Below, piece by piece: positions 19,472 through 27,956 of a stretch of DNA of 64,000 bases. The stretch's first letter is position 1. The number at the start of each line of letters is the position of its first letter. The notes beneath the pieces were generated by a model, which saw only the letters and a list, made by a program, of their open reading frames with translations, did no database searches and was not told where the DNA came from. The DNA lies in contig NZ_MUIO01000058.1 of assembly GCF_002087235.1 (NCBI RefSeq), positions 1-64,000 on the forward strand. Direction: 5' to 3'. The position numbers were made by a program, and so were the translations under genes. This stretch comes from Pseudomonas floridensis (GTDB taxonomy: Bacteria > Pseudomonadota > Gammaproteobacteria > Pseudomonadales > Pseudomonadaceae).

Positions 19472-20643
19472 CCGAACCGAGCACTTCGAACCCGACCCCC
19501 AATCCTGACACGGCCCGCCGCACCGACGGGCCTGCGCCGGCGCCGCTGAAATCGCCAGCCACCAGTCGACCCAGCTCACGCCGCAAGCGCATGATCTCCT
19601 CGGTGATCTTCGGCGTCGTAGCGCTGGCCGGTGTGCTGGTGGTGCTTTATGCCTGGCAGTTTCCGCCGTTCACCAGCCCGATCCAGAGCACCGAGAACGC
19701 CCAGGTGCGCGGTCAGACCACGCTGATCAGCCCGCAACTGAGCGGCTATGTGTACGAAGTGCCTGTGCAGGACTTTCAGTTCGTCAAGGCGGGTGACCTG
19801 TTGGTGCGGCTGGATGATCGTATCTACCGGCAACATCTGGACCAGGCGCTGGCGCAACTGGACGTGCAGAAAGCCTCGCTGGCCAACAACCTGCAACAGC
19901 GCCGCAGTGCCGAGGCGACCATCGGTCAGCGTCAGGCACAACTGCAGAACACCATCGCGCAAAGCCGCAAGAGCACCGCCGACCTGAAACGCAATCAGGC
20001 GCTGGTGACCGACGGATCGGTGTCTAAAAGCGAGCTGGACGTGGCCCGTGCGGCCGATGCGCAGGCGAGCGCTGCGGTAGCCGAAGCCAAGGCGACGCTG
20101 CAGATCGCTCGTGAAGACTTGCAGACGGTGATCGTCAATCGGGGTTCGCTGGAGGCGTCGGTCGCTAATGCTGAAGCGGCGATTCAACTGGCGCGCATCG
20201 ATCTGGACAACACCCGCATCGTTGCGCCTCGTGACGGGCAACTGGGGCAGATCGGGGTGCGGCTGGGTGCCTACGTCAATTCCGGTGCGCAGTTGATGGC
20301 TTTGGTGCCTGAGCGGCGCTGGATCATCGCCAACATGAAAGAGACGCAGATGGCGAACGTACGTCTCGGCCAGGCGGTGAGCTTTACGGTGGATGCGCTG
20401 GATAACCTGACGCTGCAGGGCCGCGTGCAGCGCATTTCGCCTGCCACCGGGTCGGAATTCAGTCTGTTGCCCGCCGATAACGCCACGGGCAACTTCGTGA
20501 AGATCTCTCAACGCATACCGGTGCGTATCGTGGTGGATGCCGATCAACCCATGCTCGAGCGCCTGCGGCCAGGGATGTCAGTGGTCGTAAGCATCGACAC
20601 CGGCACGGACGGCGACGTCCCGCCCGATCCAACGCTGCCTTAG
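19468..20643 (+). CDS. HlyD/EmrA-type membrane fusion protein
   Basis: Periplasmic adaptor of 391 residues linking the adjacent MFS pump to an outer-membrane channel. A proline-rich cytoplasmic N-terminus is followed by one membrane anchor near residues 45-65. The two lipoyl half-motifs are VRGQTTLISPQLSGYVYEV with VKAGDLLVRLDDRIY, and later IVAPRDGQLGQIGVRLG. A long helical hairpin rich in Ala, Gln and Glu sits between them (about 125-235). It overlaps the MFS gene by four bases. The outer-membrane partner is presumably a shared TolC-like protein encoded elsewhere. Confidence 0.92.
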   Translation: MTEPSTSNPTPNPDTARRTDGPAPAPLKSPATSRPSSRRKRMISSVIFGVVALAGVLVVLYAWQFPPFTSPIQSTENAQVRGQTTLISPQLSGYVYEVPVQDFQFVKAGDLLVRLDDRIYRQHLDQALAQLDVQKASLANNLQQRRSAEATIGQRQAQLQNTIAQSRKSTADLKRNQALVTDGSVSKSELDVARAADAQASAAVAEAKATLQIAREDLQTVIVNRGSLEASVANAEAAIQLARIDLDNTRIVAPRDGQLGQIGVRLGAYVNSGAQLMALVPERRWIIANMKETQMANVRLGQAVSFTVDALDNLTLQGRVQRISPATGSEFSLLPADNATGNFVKISQRIPVRIVVDADQPMLERLRPGMSVVVSIDTGTDGDVPPDPTLP

Positions 20644-20705
20644 ACAGGCATGGTCGATGGCGCAGGACGTCGAGCCACGGACAGGATCAGCGCTTCACCT
20701 GTCAC

Positions 20706-22322
20706 TCAAAATATATGGCTGAACACCCAGTACAGTGAGCCCGACAGCAGGATCGCCGCAGGGAGGGTCAGCACCCAGGCGGTGGCCAGATTGCGCAGTG
20801 TGCGCATTTGCAGGCCCGAGCCGTTGGCGACCATTGAGCCTGCGACGCCCGAAGACAACACATGCGTGGTCGACACCGGCAGGCCGTACATGTCGGCCGC
20901 GCCGATGGTGAACATCGCCACCACCTCCGCCGAAGCACCTTGAGCGTAGGTCATGTGGGTCTTGCCGATGCGCTCGCCGACTGTCACCACAATCCGTTTC
21001 CAGCCGACCATGGTGCCCAGCCCGAGGGCAATCGCCACCACGATCTTGACCCAGGTCGGAATGAAGCGCGTGGCATCATCGATCTGTTTCTTAAAGGCAT
21101 CGAGTTTGGTCTGCGTATCGGCGTCGAAATTACCGACCTTGTTCTTGTCCATTACACGGATGGTTTCGGAGGTCAGGTACATGTCGTTGCGCACGTTGGT
21201 GACCGCTTCGGCCGGTACTTTCGACAGCGAGCCATAGCTCTGCACCTGATCGCCGATCTTGCCGGCCATCACCGCCAGCGCCGGAATCAACTCCGGCGTT
21301 GCCTGTTTGCTGACCAGGTAATCGGACAGCGTCTGGCGCGAGTCTGCCGGGGCGGGCTGCGGCACACTGCGCATCAAGGCTTGCTGGGTGACTTGCGCCA
21401 CCGCCGCGAACTGCGTCGCCTGATCGGCCGGCATGGTGCGGTTGAGCGCGTAGGCCATCGGCAGTGTGCCGACCAGAATAAGCATGATCAGGCCCATGCC
21501 CTTCTGCCCGTCGTTGGAGCCATGGGCAAAGGAAACACCGGTGCAGGTTACGATCAGCATGCTGCGAATCCACCACGGTGGCGGCGCGTTGCCCTCGGGT
21601 GCCTTATACAGGGCGCGGTTCTTGATGAACATGCGCATGGCCAGCAACAGCAATGCGGCACAGCCGAAGCCCACCAGCGGCGAAAGCAGCAGCGAATAGC
21701 CGATTTTGGTCGCTTGCGACCAGTCCACACCGCTGGTGCCGTCGCGTCCATGCATCAGCGCGTTGGCGATGCCCACGCCAATGATCGAGCCGATCAGCGT
21801 GTGTGAAGACGAGGCGGGCAAGCCCAGCCACCAGGTGCCCAGGTTCCAGATGATCGCCGCGATCAACAGCGCGAAGATCATGGCAAAGCCGGCCGAGGAA
21901 CCGGTTTGCAGGATTAGCTCGACGGGCAGCAGAGCGATGATGCCGAACGCCACCGCACCGCTGGAAAGCATCACACCGAGGAAGTTGAAGAATCCCGACC
22001 AGACCACTGCAAAGCCAGGCGGCAGCGAGTGGGTATAGATCACGGTGGCAACCGCATTGGCGGTGTCATGGAAGCCGTTGACGAACTCGAATCCCAGTGC
22101 GATCAACAGCGCCACGCCCAGCAGGATGAATGGCGTCCAGGTGGTGACCACCGTGCCCATGTCATCCACATCCTGCTTGAGGCTGTAGCCGGTGAACGCC
22201 AGGCCCGCGATGAGCACGGCGAAGAAGATCGTCATGGTCAGGCGGCCGGGTTTACGCCCGAACTGGGTTGCCGACAGGCTCGCCCCACGAGTCGCGTCGG
22301 GTGAAAGTGCGTTGATCGCCAT
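20706..22322 (-). CDS. pit: Inorganic phosphate transporter, Pit family
   Basis: Low-affinity phosphate (metal-phosphate) symporter of the inner membrane, 538 residues. The duplicated PiT signature is visible as FVNGFHDTANAVATVIYTHS near the N-terminus and VSFAHGSNDGQKGMGLIMLI in the middle, with SSSHTLIGSIIG and STTHVLSSGVAG as further paired blocks. Roughly ten hydrophobic spans surround a hydrophilic central loop (about 300-410), as in proteobacterial PitA. It ends 62 bases from the convergent HlyD gene. I found no convincing PhoB box upstream, in keeping with constitutive Pit genes. Confidence 0.95.
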   Translation of the reverse strand: MAINALSPDATRGASLSATQFGRKPGRLTMTIFFAVLIAGLAFTGYSLKQDVDDMGTVVTTWTPFILLGVALLIALGFEFVNGFHDTANAVATVIYTHSLPPGFAVVWSGFFNFLGVMLSSGAVAFGIIALLPVELILQTGSSAGFAMIFALLIAAIIWNLGTWWLGLPASSSHTLIGSIIGVGIANALMHGRDGTSGVDWSQATKIGYSLLLSPLVGFGCAALLLLAMRMFIKNRALYKAPEGNAPPPWWIRSMLIVTCTGVSFAHGSNDGQKGMGLIMLILVGTLPMAYALNRTMPADQATQFAAVAQVTQQALMRSVPQPAPADSRQTLSDYLVSKQATPELIPALAVMAGKIGDQVQSYGSLSKVPAEAVTNVRNDMYLTSETIRVMDKNKVGNFDADTQTKLDAFKKQIDDATRFIPTWVKIVVAIALGLGTMVGWKRIVVTVGERIGKTHMTYAQGASAEVVAMFTIGAADMYGLPVSTTHVLSSGVAGSMVANGSGLQMRTLRNLATAWVLTLPAAILLSGSLYWVFSHIF

Positions 22323-22461
22323 GTGTGCAATACCTGGATTGAAAGATAACTGCCATGGTCATTGCAAAATGTGACAGAGATGCGACACAGGTCAATTCAT
22401 CGGGTATTCAGGCCGGATTCCTGATAACCGGCAGCCTCAATGGCGAGCAGAGCGTGCTGAA

Positions 22462-23481
22462 TCAGTAATCGCCGCGTTTGCGAAAGGCCCAGCGGCCAGC
22501 CACCAGCGTGAAGGTTGCCACCAGCGCCACCAGGATCCAGAAGCCTTCAGGGTCGGAGGCCAGGGGCACGCCACCTACGTTCATGCCGAAGAAGCCGGCG
22601 ACAATGTTGATCGGCAACGCGAGCACAGTGACGACAGTAAGAGTGAAGAGGGTGCGGCTGCTCTGCTCGTTGAGGTTGGCGGCGATCTCTTCCTGCAGCA
22701 GCTTGATGCGTTCGCCCAACGCCGTGAGGTCGTTGATGACCAGCGACGATTCCTCGATGGACTGACGCAATGCCTGCACATCCTGTTCGCGCAGCCACAC
22801 CGGCGGGCGATGCAGCAGGCGCATCAGCGAGCCAGGCTCCAGGGCCAGCAGGCGCTGCAGGCGAACCAGCACGCGGCGCATGGCACCTAGCTCGGAGCGA
22901 TTGTTGCTCAGGCGCTGGGACAGCAATTGGTCTTCGATGCGATCGACATTGACGCTCGTCTTGCGCAGAAACTGGGTCAGCACTTCGCCCTGATCGCTGA
23001 GCAGATGGGCCAGCAGTTCCAGCGGCGAGTCGAATTGCTCGCCACGCTTGACCGCCGAGCGCAGCTTGTCCACCGAACGCAAGGGTTGCAGCCGGGCAGT
23101 GATCAACAGGCGTTGGCGGGCGCAGACCCAGAGTGTGGAGATATCGGTCGAGAGTCGGTTGAAGTCGAACACCACGTCGTTGACCACCGCCAGCAGTGTT
23201 ACATCGACATGCTCGATCCGCGTCGAGCGCGAACCTTCATGCAATGCCTCGAAAAATTCTTCAGGCAGATCCAGTTGGGCTTTCATCCAGCGCTCGCATG
23301 CGGCGTGCGACAGGTTCAGGTGCAGCCAGATGAAGTCGTTACCCTGCGACGGGTTTTGCAGGTAGTCGAGCGCTGCGGCCGAGCCGATCTCATGACCGCT
23401 CTCGCCGGGGCGAAAGCGGAAGCCGTAGAGCAGGCCAAAGAGATCCGAATCCTGATGATGGTGCGCAATGCTGTGGTTCAT
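22462..23481 (-). CDS. zntB: Zinc transporter ZntB (CorA superfamily)
   Basis: Pentameric 2-TM metal channel protein of 339 residues. The N-terminal two thirds are the soluble funnel domain, with the long helical part around DVQALRQSIEESSLVINDLTALGERIKLLQ. Two C-terminal spans carry the signature GMN at about 299-301 in FFGMNVGGVPL, and the tail is basic (RWAFRKRGDY). ZntB homologues move zinc; magnesium and cobalt transport by other CorA members cannot be ruled out from sequence. It lies 139 bases upstream of pit on the same strand. Confidence 0.9.
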   Translation of the reverse strand: MNHSIAHHHQDSDLFGLLYGFRFRPGESGHEIGSAAALDYLQNPSQGNDFIWLHLNLSHAACERWMKAQLDLPEEFFEALHEGSRSTRIEHVDVTLLAVVNDVVFDFNRLSTDISTLWVCARQRLLITARLQPLRSVDKLRSAVKRGEQFDSPLELLAHLLSDQGEVLTQFLRKTSVNVDRIEDQLLSQRLSNNRSELGAMRRVLVRLQRLLALEPGSLMRLLHRPPVWLREQDVQALRQSIEESSLVINDLTALGERIKLLQEEIAANLNEQSSRTLFTLTVVTVLALPINIVAGFFGMNVGGVPLASDPEGFWILVALVATFTLVAGRWAFRKRGDY

Positions 23482-23578
23482 GGCAGTCCACGTGCGGCCT
23501 GGCCCGGTGGGGGAGGCGAAGGCCGCATGATGACAAGCCGTTATTTCAGATTTGTGACGGTCTGTTTCAACGTGTGTC

Positions 23579-24400
23579 TCAAACCATCGCCAAGGGCACC
23601 TTGCGGGTTGGCATCGGCCAGGCCCGGTCGATGTCGGCCAGATCCTGCTCGGTCAGCCTGATCTGCTCCGCCGCGACATTCAGGCGAATGTGCTCGGGAT
23701 CGGTCGCTTTGGGGATTGCGATCATGTTGTCCTGACGCAGCACCCAGGCCAGCGAAATCTGCGCGGGTGTCGCGCTGTGCCGGTTGCCAATTTCCTGCAG
23801 GGCAGGGTGGTAGAGCAGATCACCCGCCTGACCGATCGGGCAGTAAGCCATCAACGGCAGATGACGGTTGGCGCTCCACAGCATCAGGTCGAATTCGATG
23901 CCACGCTGTTCCGGGTTGTACAACACCTGATTGGTGGCACAGCGCGGATTGTCCAGTTCGATCATGTCAGGCACGTCAAAGTTGGACACGCCCCAGGCAC
24001 CGATCTTGCCGTCTTCGCGCAAACGTTCGAAGGCTTCGACGGTTTCAGTCAGCGGATACTGGCCTGGCCAGTGCAGCAGGTACAGATCGATGTAATCGGT
24101 GTTCATACGCCGCAGGCTGGCCTCGCAGGCCTTGGGAATTCCCGTGCGGCTGGCGTTGTGCGGATAGACCTTGCTGACGATGAAGACTTTGTCACGTTGC
24201 CCGGCAATCGCTTGCCCGACGATTTCTTCGGCAGCGCCGTCGGCATACATTTCTGCAGTGTCGATCAGAGTCAGGCCCTGTTCGATGCCGCGGCACAGGC
24301 CGGCGATTTCCGCCGAGCGCAGATGCCCTTTCTCACCCATGTGCCAGGTGCCTTGACCCAGCACTGGTACGGTGTTGCCTGCCAATTCCAGTGTGCGCAT
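23579..24400 (-). CDS. Aldo/keto reductase
   Basis: NADPH-dependent carbonyl reductase of 273 residues with a TIM-barrel fold. The catalytic tetrad is intact: Asp47 and Tyr52 (LIDTAEMYADG), Lys77 (VSKVYPHN) and His110 (YLLHWPG). The C-terminal IPKATDPEHIRLN block is the NADPH 2'-phosphate site. It most resembles the bacterial oxidoreductases annotated simply as aldo/keto reductases, with probable activity on small aldehydes or 2,5-diketogluconate-like substrates. It lies alone between zntB and the chemoreceptor gene, all on the minus strand. Confidence 0.9.
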   Translation of the reverse strand: MRTLELAGNTVPVLGQGTWHMGEKGHLRSAEIAGLCRGIEQGLTLIDTAEMYADGAAEEIVGQAIAGQRDKVFIVSKVYPHNASRTGIPKACEASLRRMNTDYIDLYLLHWPGQYPLTETVEAFERLREDGKIGAWGVSNFDVPDMIELDNPRCATNQVLYNPEQRGIEFDLMLWSANRHLPLMAYCPIGQAGDLLYHPALQEIGNRHSATPAQISLAWVLRQDNMIAIPKATDPEHIRLNVAAEQIRLTEQDLADIDRAWPMPTRKVPLAMV

Positions 24401-24440
24401 GTGACCCCCTGCGATTAAGTGAACAGGTCTCAGGCAACAA

Positions 24441-24468
24441 GGCCTGCACGAGGTTCCCCGGGCAGGCC
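24441..24468. terminator. Hairpin after the chemoreceptor gene
   Basis: GGCCTGC and GCAGGCC flank a 14-base loop, 15 bases past the chemoreceptor stop on the minus strand. Plausible terminator; no T-run. Confidence 0.35.
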
Positions 24469-24482
24469 GTTGAAGCGATGAA

Positions 24483-26114
24483 TCAGACGCGGAATTGCTT
24501 CAGCAACTCATTCAATTGCTCGCTCAGCCTTCTCAGGTGCTGGCTGGCGGTGGTGGACTGCTCGGCTGCCAGTGCGGTGCTCTGCGACAGCTGCGCGGCC
24601 TGCGTCACGTTCTGGTTGATGTCATCGACCACGTGCGACTGTTGCAGGGTGGCGCTGGCGATGGAGGCGTTAAGGCCATTGAGGTTGCGCAAGGCCTGGC
24701 TGATCGAGGTCAGGCTCTGACCTGCCTGATTGGCCTGTTCGATGGTCAGTTGTGACGAACGACTGCTGTCGCCGATGACCTTCACCGCCGCATCCGAATG
24801 ACGCTGCAGACGCTCGATCATGGCCTGGATCTCAGCGGTGGACTTCTGGGTCCGCTGCGCCAGCAGACGCACTTCGTCGGCCACCACGGCAAAGCCGCGC
24901 CCCTGTTCACCGGCGCGCGCCGCCTCAATGGCCGCATTAAGCGCCAGCAGGTTGGTCTGTTCGGCGATCGAACTGATCACTTCCAGTACGCCGCCGATCT
25001 GGGTGCTTTCGCTGGACAGGGTCTGCATCACTTCCACGGCCTGACCGATAGTGCCCGAGAGGTGTTCGATCTGGCGCAGGCTGTTGTCGATGTTGACCTG
25101 ACCCTGTTGCGCCTGTGACTCGGCGTTGCGCATCTCGCTGGCTGCGTGCTCGGCATTCTTGGCCACATCCTGTACGCCGTAGGTCACTTCATTGACCGCC
25201 GTGGCGACCAGATCCATCTGTTGCGACTGTTGTTGGCTGCGGTTCTGGGCCTGCTCGGCATTGCTGCCCAGATCAGTGGAGGCCTGACCCAGTGCCACGG
25301 CCGAGTTCTGCAACTGGCCGACCACGTTGCGCAGCTTGGCAATGAAGGCGTTGAAATGAGAGCCCAGTTCGGTGATTTCGTCGCGGCCATGGGTTTCCAG
25401 CGTACGGGTCAGATCGCTCTCGCCGCTGGCAATGTTGCCCATGGCGCTGACGGCTGCCCGCAGCGGACGCACAATGCTGCGCACGATCAGGGTCAGCATC
25501 AGAATCATGACCAGCACGATACCGCCGATGAAGATCCCGGCGTTCAACAGCTGAGTTTTGAATTCCGCGGCGACATCGTCCACGTACACGCCCGATCCAA
25601 TAATCCAGCCCCATGGCTGAAACAGCTGGACATAGGAGGTCTTTCTGACAGGCTCAGTGGCGCCGGGCTTGGGCCAGCGATAGTTGACCAGACCCGCACC
25701 CTTGGCTTTGACGACCGCAACCATCTCGTTGAACACCGCAAAGCCGTCCGGGTCCTTGATGTTTGACAGGTTCTGGCCTTCCAGCTTGGGATTGGTCGGG
25801 TGCATGATCATCACGGGCTGCATGTCGTTGATCCAGAAATAATCATTCTGGCTGTAGCGCAGTCCCTTGATCTCTTTCAACGCCTGCTGCTGAGCGGCCT
25901 CGCGAGGCATACTGCCTGCCGCTTCCAGGCCTTGGTAGAAGGTGAGGATGCCGCTGGCGGTCTGGACCACATGCATGGTCTTTTCGGCCTTGGCCTGATA
26001 CAGATCGTCATGAATCTGCTTGAGCAACGTGGCTGCCAGGACAAAGAGCATCAGCACAGAGACGATAAGAATCAGCCATAACCGGCGACTGATGGACAAA
26101 CTGCGCATATTCAT
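24483..26114 (-). CDS. Methyl-accepting chemotaxis protein with single Cache (sCache_2) sensor
   Basis: Inner-membrane chemoreceptor of 543 residues. An N-terminal span (about 10-30) leads to a periplasmic sensor with [18 protein letters not shown] and [14 protein letters not shown], typical of single Cache domains that in Pseudomonas bind small carboxylic acids. A second span (about 190-210) is followed by a HAMP domain. The cytoplasmic hairpin tip contains [20 protein letters not shown], with [20 protein letters not shown] next to it. No C-terminal CheR-binding pentapeptide is present. It is monocistronic; a roughly 175-base upstream stretch leads to the first GacA-like box. Ligand unknown. 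Confidence 0.93.
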   Translation of the reverse strand: MNMRSLSISRRLWLILIVSVLMLFVLAATLLKQIHDDLYQAKAEKTMHVVQTASGILTFYQGLEAAGSMPREAAQQQALKEIKGLRYSQNDYFWINDMQPVMIMHPTNPKLEGQNLSNIKDPDGFAVFNEMVAVVKAKGAGLVNYRWPKPGATEPVRKTSYVQLFQPWGWIIGSGVYVDDVAAEFKTQLLNAGIFIGGIVLVMILMLTLIVRSIVRPLRAAVSAMGNIASGESDLTRTLETHGRDEITELGSHFNAFIAKLRNVVGQLQNSAVALGQASTDLGSNAEQAQNRSQQQSQQMDLVATAVNEVTYGVQDVAKNAEHAASEMRNAESQAQQGQVNIDNSLRQIEHLSGTIGQAVEVMQTLSSESTQIGGVLEVISSIAEQTNLLALNAAIEAARAGEQGRGFAVVADEVRLLAQRTQKSTAEIQAMIERLQRHSDAAVKVIGDSSRSSQLTIEQANQAGQSLTSISQALRNLNGLNASIASATLQQSHVVDDINQNVTQAAQLSQSTALAAEQSTTASQHLRRLSEQLNELLKQFRV

Positions 26115-26291
26115 GATCTCGACCCCATACGTTATTTTTCTTTTTCTTCTTGAAGCTGCGGCTCTGGACGGTACTTATCCCGAAAAATCAGGGTCCCGAA
26201 TGTCAGGGCCTCTTCAGCTTCTCGGCGCATCATGACCAAACATGAGATCACAGTCACATTTATTTAAGGTTGTACGGAACTATTTCGAAAT

Positions 26292-26309
26292 CATAGCGAA
26301 AGGCTTACA
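26292..26309 (+). promoter_or_regulatory. GacA-box-like element of rsmX copy 1
   Basis: CATAGC-N6-CTTACA matches the right half of the known GacA upstream sequence (TGTAAG-N6-CTTACA) exactly and the left half loosely. It ends 43 bases before the TAGGAT -10-like hexamer, the same distance as in copies 2 and 3. Confidence 0.65.
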
Positions 26310-26364
26310 CCGTAAGGCGTCATTGGCTCTTTTCGCTGCCCCTGTGTCAATGTAGGATCCAATT

Positions 26365-26484
26365 CAACAGCTGCAGCGAAGGAACGGTGCAGCGATCAGG
26401 GATGATCGACCATTGCCAGGAGGCTACTGACAGGATGTCGGGATGGTCATGTTTGCAGGAACGACCCGCTTCGGCGGGTTTTTT
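26365..26484 (+). ncRNA. rsmX: RsmX-type small regulatory RNA, copy 1
   Basis: About 120 nt, start inferred from a TAGGAT -10-like hexamer at 26353. It carries five to six GGA motifs (AAGGAAC, AGGGATG, CAGGAGG, CAGGATG, GGGATGG, CAGGAAC) and ends in a strong intrinsic terminator, ACCCGC-TTCG-GCGGGT followed by six T. This is the architecture of the RsmX/Y/Z RNAs that titrate RsmA/CsrA away from target mRNAs under GacS/GacA control. Multiple rsmX genes are documented in P. syringae. It lies 250 bases upstream of the divergently oriented chemoreceptor gene. The exact 5' end is an estimate. Confidence 0.88.
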
Positions 26485-26679
26485 GCTTTCTGCGGTGCGG
26501 TTTTTGACAACCTGCTGTCTGACATGCCGCTTCATGCAGTCTGAATTGAGCCTGTTCGGTCTGGAGGACGGAGCACACCAAGGCCGGTCTAGTATGTGAG
26601 GTGTTCAGGGATTGGCTTCGGGCGCATTTCGCAGCAAGTCAACGTGTGATCCCGCACCGGTTCTGCACACTGACAGCGC

Positions 26680-26697
26680 TGTAGCAAAAGGCTTACG
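26680..26697 (+). promoter_or_regulatory. GacA-box-like element of rsmX copy 2
   Basis: TGTAGCAAAAGGCTTACG is the best match of the three to TGTAAG-N6-CTTACA, differing at three positions. It ends 44 bases before TAGGAT. Confidence 0.7.
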
Positions 26698-26753
26698 CTC
26701 AAGGACGTCATTGGCTCTTTTCGGGCGTCCATGAGTGAATGTAGGATCCAATT

Positions 26754-26872
26754 CAACAACTGCAGCGAAGGAACGCTGCAGCGATCAGGGATGATCGACC
26801 ATTGCCAGGAGGCTACTGACAGGATGTCGGGATGGTGATGTTCGCAGGAACGACCCGCTTCGGCGGGTTTTT
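26754..26872 (+). ncRNA. rsmX: RsmX-type small regulatory RNA, copy 2
   Basis: About 119 nt and nearly identical to copy 1 from the TAGGAT hexamer to the terminator, with single changes such as CAACTGCAG for CAGCTGCAG and ACGCTGCAG for ACGGTGCAG. All GGA motifs are kept. The terminator is ACCCGC-TTCG-GCGGGT with five T. It follows copy 1 by 269 bases, a stretch in which I see no gene. It points toward the convergent TetR gene, whose stop lies 55 bases further. The second copy has its own box, so it is an independent transcription unit. Confidence 0.88.
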
Positions 26873-26927
26873 GCGTTTCTCAAGCCGCTGTTTCAGCGCT
26901 GGGTGCAAGGCCCGGTCAGGGGTTCGG

Positions 26928-27536
26928 TCATTTGTCCGGCTCGCAGCCTTTGAGCACTAGCCGCAGGATGGTCCGCGTCGCTGCTTCGTAATCGCTGTCT
27001 TCCAGGCTGGCCTTGCCGGTCACCGTCGCAATCTGCCAGTCGAAATCCGCATAGGTCTGGGTCGCGGCCCAGATCGTGAACATCAGATGATGCGGGTCGA
27101 GCGGGGCGATCTGGCCGCTGGCGATCCAGGCCTGAATGCATTCGATGTTGTGCCGCGCCTGGCCGTTGAGCTGGGCAATCTGCTCCGGCGTCAGGTGCGG
27201 CGCGCCGTGCATGATCTCGCTGGCGAACACTTTCGACGCGAACGGCAGGTCTCGGGAAATCTGGATCTTGGCGCGAATGTAGCGGCTGAGTACTTCGGCG
27301 GGCACACCGTCAGGATTGAAGGGCGTGGAAGCGCGCAAAATCGGCTCGATAATGCTTTCCAGCACCTCGCGGTACAGATTTTCCTTGGATTTGAAGTAGT
27401 AATAAACGTTGGGCTTGGGGACTCCGGCCTTGGCGGCGATGTCGCTGGTCTTGCTGGCAGCGAAGCCCTTGTCGGCAAATTCCTCGCTGGCGGCGCGCAG
27501 GATGAGTTCTTTATTGCGCTCGCGAATGCTGCTCAT
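26928..27536 (-). CDS. TetR-family transcriptional regulator (RutR-like)
   Basis: DNA-binding repressor of 202 residues. The N-terminal helix-turn-helix spans about 28-55 (KTSDIAAKAGVPKPNVYYYFKSKE has the family PxxxxYYYFxSKE pattern). The C-terminal ligand domain (ISRDLPFASKVFASEIMHGAPHL, then WIASGQIAPLDPHHLMFTIWAATQTYADFDWQ) resembles RutR and related regulators of pyrimidine or amino-acid catabolism. It sits by itself between rsmX copies 2 and 3, so its targets are probably elsewhere. The effector is unknown. Confidence 0.88.
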   Translation of the reverse strand: MSSIRERNKELILRAASEEFADKGFAASKTSDIAAKAGVPKPNVYYYFKSKENLYREVLESIIEPILRASTPFNPDGVPAEVLSRYIRAKIQISRDLPFASKVFASEIMHGAPHLTPEQIAQLNGQARHNIECIQAWIASGQIAPLDPHHLMFTIWAATQTYADFDWQIATVTGKASLEDSDYEAATRTILRLVLKGCEPDK

Positions 27537-27720
27537 GACCCGGATATTCCCTTGCCTGCATGGCGGTCGCGCATGGTATCACCGGGCTTGCGGGCGGCTC
27601 AATCTCGGGTGATTTTATGAGCTCGCGGTTTCCGGAGAGCGGCTCGCAGTCATTCGGCGCTGCCTGTGAGGGTGACGTTAAATACAGTGATCGACTGCTC
27701 TTTACGGCCGCTTACATCGA

Positions 27721-27738
27721 TATGGCAAAAGGCTTACA
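27721..27738 (+). promoter_or_regulatory. GacA-box-like element of rsmX copy 3
   Basis: TATGGCAAAAGGCTTACA shares the right half CTTACA and the AAAAGG spacer with copy 2. It ends 43 bases before TAGGAT. Confidence 0.65.
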
Positions 27739-27793
27739 TCGGCAGGCGTCATTGGCGCTTTCTCCATCTTCCTGACAGGGGTAGGATCCAATT

Positions 27794-27912
27794 CAACAGC
27801 TGCAGCGAAGGAACGGTGCAGCGATCAGGGAAGATCGACCATTGCCAGGAGGCTACTGACAGGATGTCGGGATGGTCATGTACGCAAAACGACCCGCTTC
27901 GGCGGGTTTTTT
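27794..27912 (+). ncRNA. rsmX: RsmX-type small regulatory RNA, copy 3
   Basis: About 119 nt, again almost identical to copies 1 and 2. One difference matters: the last GGA before the terminator is lost (CGCAAAACG where the others have GCAGGAACG), so this copy has one RsmA site fewer. The GGA in AGGGAAGATC is preserved. Terminator ACCCGC-TTCG-GCGGGT with six T. It lies 257 bases upstream of the TetR start in divergent orientation and converges with the LysR gene 45 bases downstream. Confidence 0.87.
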
Positions 27913-27956
27913 GCGTTTCGGTGCAGGCTTTTTACGCGGCTTGCATGAGGCTACTT

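Noticed and set aside
22323..22461. PhoB-box-like CTGTGTC and CTGTCAC upstream of pit
   Set aside because: The repeats are spaced 13 rather than 11 bases and the first half is a poor match.
26115..26291. Flagellar sigma-28 promoter for the chemoreceptor
   Set aside because: A GGGATAAG -10-like string exists but no properly spaced TAAA -35 accompanies it.
26387..26599. Short open frames overlapping the rsmX units
   Set aside because: They span the sRNA and its terminator, and the copies' shared identity follows RNA features (GGA motifs, hairpin), not codons.
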